Below are positions 57,286 to 64,000 of a DNA stretch of 64,000 nt, piece by piece. The position numbers and the translations under genes were made by a program. This DNA is from Pomacea canaliculata (lineage: Eukaryota; Mollusca; Gastropoda; Architaenioglossa; Ampullariidae). Every line of letters starts with the position of its first letter. Within the stretch, counting starts at the first letter, position 1. The DNA lies in contig NC_037590.1 of assembly GCF_003073045.1 (NCBI RefSeq), positions 43,750,296 through 43,814,295 on the forward strand. Reading direction: 5' to 3'. Under the pieces are notes generated by a model. The model was given only the letters and a program-made list of their open reading frames with translations, did no database searches and had not been told where the DNA came from.

Positions 57286-59292
57286 TCACCCCATACACGC
57301 CTGACCGAGATTTACTGAGGGTCGGAACTTGACCCACACAGCCATGACGTCAGCAAATCCACGCACGTGACCTGCACAACACAAGAATGTCAGCCCTCCA
57401 CACCATCAGGTAAATCGCCTGCACACAATATGCTAGCTGGACGATATGTAATGTTGAGTTTACATTTAAAATGCGTGTGTGTGTGTAAGTGTGTGTACGT
57501 GTGTGTGTGTAAGTGTGTGTGTGTGTGTTTTACCTGCCTGTCTCCGTGCGTGCATGGGTGAGCGCGTGCGATTGGACAGAAAGAAAGTGAAGGGCTGTGT
57601 GCTAACAGAATGTACCTGATCTACCCATTCACAACTTACCGGCGCCCTGCCAGTTAATCATTGTCTCGGATTTCGAGTAAACAAAAGCAGGAATTTGATG
57701 TGAAGTCTCCCACGGACAATGGTTACCAGAGTCCTTGATACTCAGCCACCCAATGTCAACAGGGCATCCGCCATGACCCCGGTTGACATAGAAATTTCGC
57801 TGGTCAGTGCCAGAGCTCCACCTGACAGTATAAGAAAACCAATTTTAACATTTCCTTCTCGCTTCAAATTTTCAGGACCACTTGAAATTTTACAATAACC
57901 CCTCAAAAGCACTGTTCCTATGTTGGTGGATGTCTTACCCTAAGATACTGAAGTAGTTGTGAGCAGACGACTTCAGGTCCTTCCATGAAGACTCTACGAG
58001 TCTGTCCGCCGAGAACCAGTTGATGTAGTTGCTGCCGAGGCCGGTGAAGATCATGTAGGCCTTCTCCACCCCACCTTCATACACAGCCAGCTTCACCTGA
58101 CATGAGAAAATGACATCAAAATATTTGTAACTTGTAGTGTGGCGCGAGCTGTTAAGCCATCCGTGCTGTGACATTCTACTCCCTCAAAAATCATCAAAGT
58201 AATCAACATTATTACATATAAAACCATTTACATACATTAAGCGCTTAACGCCCTATATTATAATACAATAATCCAATATACACATTACATGTGAAGGGTA
58301 GACGAACCTTATCCAGGGCTGAGGAGGGCCAGGAGTCCAGCAGACGACTGCGGTAGTGACGGTCACATGACCCGTTGGTACTCGTGCACCCGCATGGCAT
58401 AGTGGCGCGGGTGTAGGTGTAGTCGTCATGGTAACCAGAGCGCATCCATGCGTTGTATACTGGTGATCCCAAACCCGATGTGGCGCGAAACACCAAGACC
58501 CAACCGTCTTGCTGGATGAAATCTGTAGAGTGTGGGGGAAGGGTTAACACAGAACTGTTTTAGTCCTTCATGGCCTCCTTGATGTTGGGCATCGACAAGA
58601 CACAAATAAAACAATGATAAGACCTTAAGATGGCGGACCTTGGTAAGACTGAGCAAAAATGTCTACTGGTCAGCCACTGCATCCATCAACTCCTTCGGCT
58701 CCTACCTTACTTCACCTCAACTTCATATCAGACGACCAGTCGACAATTGTAAATTCTTTCAACGCTCTTTTTACAAAGTTTGTAAAGAAAAAGGAATACA
58801 AAGTTACTTCTGTAGTAAAATATAGTATTTTAATAAAGTATTGTAATATATTAAAATAGTAATATTGACATATATCCATAAATATATATACAGAGTAATT
58901 TGCTTTTCTTACCTCCGTAATCAACTTTGTCAGTTAGTCCATTGCCATATTTATCTTCCACTGTGTACAAACAGTAAGAAAAAAGCAAGCAAATATTATC
59001 ATAAAATTTATAATACCTTTGTAAATTACACAGTGTAACAATAACTCGTTTGTGTTAGTTATCAAAACGAATATATTATTTTTCATGTTCTTATTATCAT
59101 TATCATACGGGAGCAAGCAGGCACGCAGGCAAACGCCAAGGAGGAGGCAGTACCTTCCGACAGTCTGGCCTCCAGTTGCTTTATCTTCGCCTCCAGTCTC
59201 GTGGCGATGTCACTTCTTTCTGGCAGAGCCGCCCCGCGAATGACCAAAGGGAAAAGTGTGGCTGCCCACCCCACAAACAACACCGGGGACAT
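57286..59292 (-). CDS. Gene G3: secreted coiled-coil plus unnamed globular domain protein
   Basis: Coding exons: 59292-59154, 58960-58913, 58522-58308, 58096-57939, 57821-57640, 57371-57286; 828 nt, 275 residues. Signal peptide SPVLFVGWAATLFPLVIRGA, then a clear heptad segment (IATRLEAKIKQLEARLSEG). The globular region shows MPCGCTSTNGSCDRHYRS, NWFSADRLVESSWKDL, RNFYVNRGHGGCPVDIGWL, HCPWE, FVYSKSE and GFADVMAVWVKF. Exon 5 is almost identical to that of G1 (about seven mismatches in 158 nt, six of them in the last 21). The frame also stays open upstream of the chosen Met, whose exon begins near 59308; a 5'UTR exon is likely further right but I could not place it or a TATA box. AATAAA about 100 bases after the stop. 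Confidence 0.87.
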
Positions 59293-59308
59293 CTCCAGGA
59301 ATGCTGGC

Positions 59309-60777
59309 CTGTGGCTGTAGATAGAGAAGCAATATGTCCGCGACAAAATCTTAACGAAAAAGAATGTTTGAGACCGTGCAGACTATCACAAGGTTCCATT
59401 GTTATTCTCAACATGTCGACAGACAAGGACCGATCAAAATAAAAAGAATTCGATAAAAGTTGTTACCATTATAAAGTCTTCTTATTTAAGCCTTAAATTA
59501 GCAACACTTACATATATGATCGAAACAACTGAGGATGACGAAGAATACTGCTTGGCAAGTGCATGAAGAACAATCCAGGGTGATGATGTAGGAACTAAAA
59601 TGATAACGAAAAGGGAGGAGAAGACTTTAGAATGGGAAGTACTTGGCAAGTTGTGAGAATGAAGTCCCATTGGCGGAGTCTATAGAGCAATAAATGTTGT
59701 GGTTTCCTGTCAATCCTCGAAATCAGGACATAGACTTGACCTTTGTCCTCCGCTGTTTCCGTCAGCCATAACGACAGATGGACAGACAGAGAGACGGAAT
59801 AAAGAGACAAAGTAACAGCAAAAGTAAGAGAGAAAGAGAGAAATACAATGAAGACAGCATGACAATCATGCAGACAGAGCAACTGAAGACGAGAGTAGCT
59901 GAGAGACAGGGTGACACCAGAGACTAAACATTGAAAGTTGAATGTCAGGCTACTGACCTTCTTCACTTGGGGTCAAACCTCGACAATAAAATAAAGAAAT
60001 AAAACATATGTCCAGGGCATGAGTTTTATCTGTTTTGTCTCATTAACTTGTTACCTTAGTTGAGGACAAACTAACATCGTGTAATTCTCCATCACTGAAC
60101 TGCATGGACGAGGGCGACTGTTACCTCTAGTGTGACTTGCTCTACAAAACTGACTTCCACTGTGGCCTTCTTCTTCTTCACATTTGTACCATCAAGTCTG
60201 CCATCGAAACACCAGGGATTTCATCATGACTTGAACCTTTCTTTCATCAGCAAACCATTGACTAACTCCCATCATTCTTTGTTATCAAAGGTCAGAAATG
60301 TTGCCTGTAGCTTAGCTGCTCCTGTTTCCTCCTGTTTCCTCTTTCTGATGTCAGAGCTGACAACATCTGTAGGAGTTGTTGGATGGTGAGATGGTGTGTG
60401 GTGGTGTGTGGGGTACAGGTCTTTCACTGGCGTTAATATTTTGTTTATGAACATGAGTAATTTCTTCTCAATAATGATGTTTATTCGGCATTTCAAGAAA
60501 CAGAGATTATGAACATATTGCCTACAATGTCAGGACATCTTGAATATCTCGTCGACAGAAAGCAGCCTACCTTCGCAAAGCAGACAAAGGAAAGTTCAAA
60601 CTTACAGAAACAGAAGCTTGAGGGGAGTAGTTAGTTCGAAGAAGTAGAATAAGTCTCACTTATTGTTGTTTTATATAACATTTCATACAATGCAGCAAAT
60701 AGACTGTTTTATTGGATGTCATCATAAAACTTGACAGAAGTGTTGACAAGCATTGACAGTAGACACTAGAGGTCACT
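59309..60777. other. Intergenic, G3 to G4
   Basis: Should contain the promoter and 5'UTR exon of G3, which I could not identify with confidence, and at 60713-60708 the probable AATAAA of G4. No other gene or transposon recognised. Confidence 0.45.
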
Positions 60778-63466
60778 TTACGGCAAACACGTTTGCATCA
60801 GGTTAAATGACTTGTCCAGCTTGACCCAAACCGCCATCACATCAGCAAACCCTCGAAGAGAGCCTGAAACAAATGTGAAAAGTGTGAAGTGAAGTAAAGT
60901 GACACAAACATAAGTATTGGACACAGGGTCCACACTCTACTCGTTTTTATCGTCCTGATTGTCGTCTTGAGTAAGGAAAAGTCAGTCTATCATCAGACAG
61001 GCAGGCGAGCAGAGAAAAGACCCTGTCCTCCAGTCATGTTCTGTCAAGATTCAAGATTCTTTTATTCTGTCGCCCTCCAGGGGGTATTGAGAAGTTAGGA
61101 AATATCAATGCATATACATTCACATTCTTATCATTAAATATAGAGTGTCTCATTCACATATATTCAAAATCATCCACTCATTCATCCAAGTCCTCTCTGC
61201 CTTCAGCGCCACCTACCGGCATTTTGCCAGTTAATCATTGTCTTTGCTTTGGAGTAGACAAAGACTGGGATCTGACTGGAAGCCTCCCAGGAACAGGAGT
61301 TCGCTCTGTCTTTAATATTCAGCCAGCCAATGTCATCAGGGCAATGGATGTTCCTGTTGCTGATGTAGAACCGGCGATAAACTACACTGTGCTGTAGCCT
61401 GGGTCATGACAAACAGAAACAAATGATAATAGTCACGTGATTAGGATCAGCATCAAGCTGATAATCACTACTTTTTATCTAGTTTTTCTTTTCCTCTTCA
61501 TTAACACGAAGTTATTAGAAACAAAGAAATCTTACTTAAATACATTTACTTAAGCATCTGTGGTTTGTTTTTGTTTCGGACTTTGCAAGCATAAGAAGGA
61601 CACATTGTCAACAAATGTCTTCATGGCGTCTTCCTTCAAGACCACTTAGAATTAAAAACATCTTGTTCTCCAAAGACTGTATTCTTAATGTTGATTAACT
61701 CCTCAAACCTATAGCTGAGAGACGAAAAACAAAATGGTTTTCGAGTGGTTTACTAAGAACTCTTCCACTCCCTGTTTAGAAGACCCCAAGGCCAAAGTAA
61801 AGGAGTTGATGTCCACTTGGTGTGTGACCAGTCACCTGAACCTTCCACTATAACAATGTTTCCCAAGATTTTGATGCTCCACACCACTAGGATATGTTTG
61901 AGTAATATTCTCCCCCTACACAGTCTGGCACACTCGTCATGGGGTCATTGGGAAGCAGCTTTCTGTACAACAGTTTAGGGATTGTAGAGATGCCTCACCC
62001 CACAATGCTGAAGAAGTCGTGTGAAGCTGACTTCAGGTCTGTCCAGGACGATTCCACAAGTCTGTTCGCCGAGAACCAGTCCATGTAGCTGGTGCCATGT
62101 CCCGAAAAAATCATGTAAGCTGTCTCATTACCATTTTCATACAAAGCCATCTTCACCTGTCGAAAACAGAATTGAAATGTGTAGCAAAAAGTTAGGGTGT
62201 GTGCATCAGGTTACTTACACCAAAAAATATTCACTTTGTGTTCTTTCCTCGAGGTCGACCAGTCGGTCGGTCAGTTGGTCAGTTGGTCGGTCGGTCGGTC
62301 AACCAGTCAGTAGGACAAGTCATTAAGTGTCCAAGCCAGCGAAAAAAACAGCAGATGGGCAAGTAGTGTACTGGATTACAGATGAAGGTAAATGTGAATA
62401 GAATTATTTAATTATTAATACCGGTGAGTAAAGTAGTGTATAATAGGATATAATATAATATAGTGTATAATGTGTTTGTTAGAACTATTCTGCTGCGGGT
62501 CATTACAGATTAAAAAAAATGAAGGAATGCATAGAATGAAAAAAGAAGGATGCACAGAATGACAAGTGAAAGTTCATTCTCTTTACTACACAAAATATTT
62601 CACGTTAACACGTTTATAAAATAGATACTTCGCTCTCACCTACTACTAAACCTACACAGCAAACCTGCCCATACCCATACTGTCAACAAATAAACACAAA
62701 CGTACACACACACAACCAACCTTATCAAAACTGCGATCATCAAGTATTTTACAGAAGCGCAGCAATAACTTTACCTCATCACAGAAAATCAACATTTATA
62801 CTTTATCAAAATCAAAGGACGTTGTAAGAAACCTTATCAATGGCCCTCGAGGGCCACGAGTCCAGCAGACGACTGCGGTAGTGGCGGTCACATGACCCGC
62901 TGGTTCTCGTGCATCCACACGGCATGGTGGCGCGCGTGAGTTGGTAGTCGTCATGGTAACCGACACGAGTCCACGTGTCATACACTGGTTGAGCGATTCC
63001 TGCAGCAGCTCGAAACACCAAGATCCAGTCGTCCTTCCTGATGAAATCTTGACCGTGACGAGGGCGAAACGGTTGAATGATTATCGCAACTCATTTCTTT
63101 ATTGACACTCACTGACTTGTTCTAGACATGAGCGGTGGAACACCTTTCAAACATACAGAACTACTAGCAAAGGTGCCGGGGATGCTACAGATATTGTATT
63201 ATGGGATGCACTTTATTAATCGTTCTCCTGACGCTACTGGGCAGTACTCTCCCTTTGTCCGCTTTGTACTACGAACTTCAAGGGAGGTCACACCGCATGT
63301 GGATTTTTTTTTAAAAATGTGGACATTTTTAGTAATTTAGTAAATATCGAACGAATGATGTACATGTTCATCTCTCTCACACACACACACACGAACGCTG
63401 TAACACTTACTGAAGACCTCTTACCTCCAAATTCTCGCACGTACCTCAGTCGTCTCCCGAAAGCAT
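60778..63466 (-). CDS. Gene G4: unnamed globular domain protein, 5' end beyond window
   Basis: Exons 63466-63425, 63047-62833, 62156-61999, 61398-61217, 60863-60778 form one open frame of about 226 residues ending at TAA 60780-60778. Exons 4-7 align over their whole length with G1 and G3 (MPCGCTRTSGSCDRHYRS, DWFSANRLVESSWTDL, RRFYISNRNIHCPDDIGWL, SCSWE, FVYSKAK, GFADVMAVWVKL). The 42-nt exon 3 has the same length and phases as in G1, but its protein (AFGRRLRYVREFG) is not similar to the acidic VEEK/VEDK segment, so it is less sure. The signal-peptide exon is not found before 64000 and probably lies off the edge. In GCP the Gly is His; the Cys is kept. Confidence 0.82.
61045..61145. repeat. 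Possible retroposon scrap in G4 intron 6
   Basis: TCAAGATTCAAGATTCTTTT with ATTCTGTCGCCCTCC resembles ends of dispersed retroposons that carry a duplicated TCAAGATTC. Family not recognised. Confidence 0.3.
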
Positions 63467-64000
63467 CTGACGATAAATATTGTGAAATAAATCCAAAGGT
63501 ACCTTTAAGAAATCAACACTGTAAGATTTGAGGTACAGTTACAAAATATAAAGATAATATTTATCCAGCTTGGATACATATGTCTACCGACAGGAAACAT
63601 TTACAGCTCGTGATCACATCCACACCCCGAGCAGACGCACGTGACTGCGTGAATGTACCCGGGAAGCGGGTGTTCAACACGTGCAAGACTGTTGCTCCAA
63701 TATTCACACAATGTATAGATGTACCCCGCACAAACCTTACCTCAAGACAGCTGTACGAACAACCCCCACATACACAACCCCTACATTTGCTTACCTACAT
63801 CTCAACACGTGTACTTTCAATTCCTACAAACACTCAGTTTGCCCCCTTCCTTTCTCTCTCCCCCTTTCCCTTGTTCTCTGACATCCACGTGAGCCCACAT
63901 TTGTACTTCTAACTGCGGGCTACATCACCTTGTGACTCCAGGGGTTCAAGTCCAACATCAACCAAAGCCGAGCTGGAAGTTTGGGTACAGCTTGCGTGTC
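63467..64000. other. Right edge: presumed G4 intron 2, nothing recognised
   Basis: Should hold intron sequence and perhaps the promoter side of G4. I searched the minus strand for a signal-peptide exon ending in a phase-1 donor and found none convincing. Short frames here have no recognisable features. Confidence 0.4.

Noticed and set aside
63580-63912. 110-codon plus-strand frame near the right edge
   Set aside because: No signal peptide or recognised motif, low-complexity Pro/Ser/Leu end; expected to be intron of G4.

Overview
The window is eukaryotic, intron-rich invertebrate DNA, most likely from a gastropod mollusc. I infer this from gene content (secreted Ig plus recognition-domain proteins like the variable Ig-lectin molecules of snails), an RTE-type LINE, remnants of several DNA transposons, and many long TG, GACA and GTCT microsatellites. 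I cannot fix the genus or species. No rRNA, tRNA, CRISPR or viral element was recognised.

Two families of secreted proteins fill the window. Family 1 is on the plus strand: six tandem paralogues (A 267-6598, B 9224-14678, C 16093-19202, D 21192-24959, E 25974-30438, F 51555-56371). Each encodes signal peptide, Ig-like domain 1, Ig-like domain 2, a short charged linker and a C-terminal SRCR domain, on seven exons with the same intron phases (1,1,1,0,1,2). B to F can be assembled by hand into single open frames of 378-386 residues with consensus splice sites. A lacks its signal-peptide exon, which lies before base 1.

Family 2 is on the minus strand: four paralogues (G1 37294-40284, G2 45523-48013, G3 57286-59292, G4 60778-63466, the last running off the right edge). 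Each has a signal peptide, a short coiled-coil segment and a conserved globular region of about 210 residues that I cannot name. G1, G2 and G3 assemble into proteins of 279, 276 and 275 residues. G1 and G2 have TATA boxes. Gene F sits between G2 and G3, so the two arrays are interleaved. A separate minus-strand gene (32292-33123), also with a TATA box, encodes a small, very hydrophobic secreted protein.

Layout: 1-30 kb, five family-1 genes; 30-34 kb, hydrophobic secreted protein; 34-37 kb, little recognised; 37-40 kb, G1; 40.7-43.9 kb, an RTE LINE with a 12-bp target duplication; 44.6-45.2 kb, a second LINE scrap; 45.5-48.8 kb, G2; 48.8-51.5 kb, nothing recognised; 51.5-56.6 kb, F; 57.3-64 kb, G3 and G4. 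Introns carry two hAT-like MITEs, a TTAA-flanked THAP-bearing element, a pogo/Tigger-like transposase remnant and a LINE 3' scrap.

Working hypothesis: this is an innate-recognition cluster. Family 1 looks like a variable Ig-lectin-type architecture in which SRCR takes the place of the fibrinogen, C-type lectin or galectin domain. Near-identical Ig2 exons between B and C, and a near-identical exon 5 between G1 and G3, suggest gene conversion beside diverging regions. Function is inference; domains, exon structures and repeats are read from the sequence.
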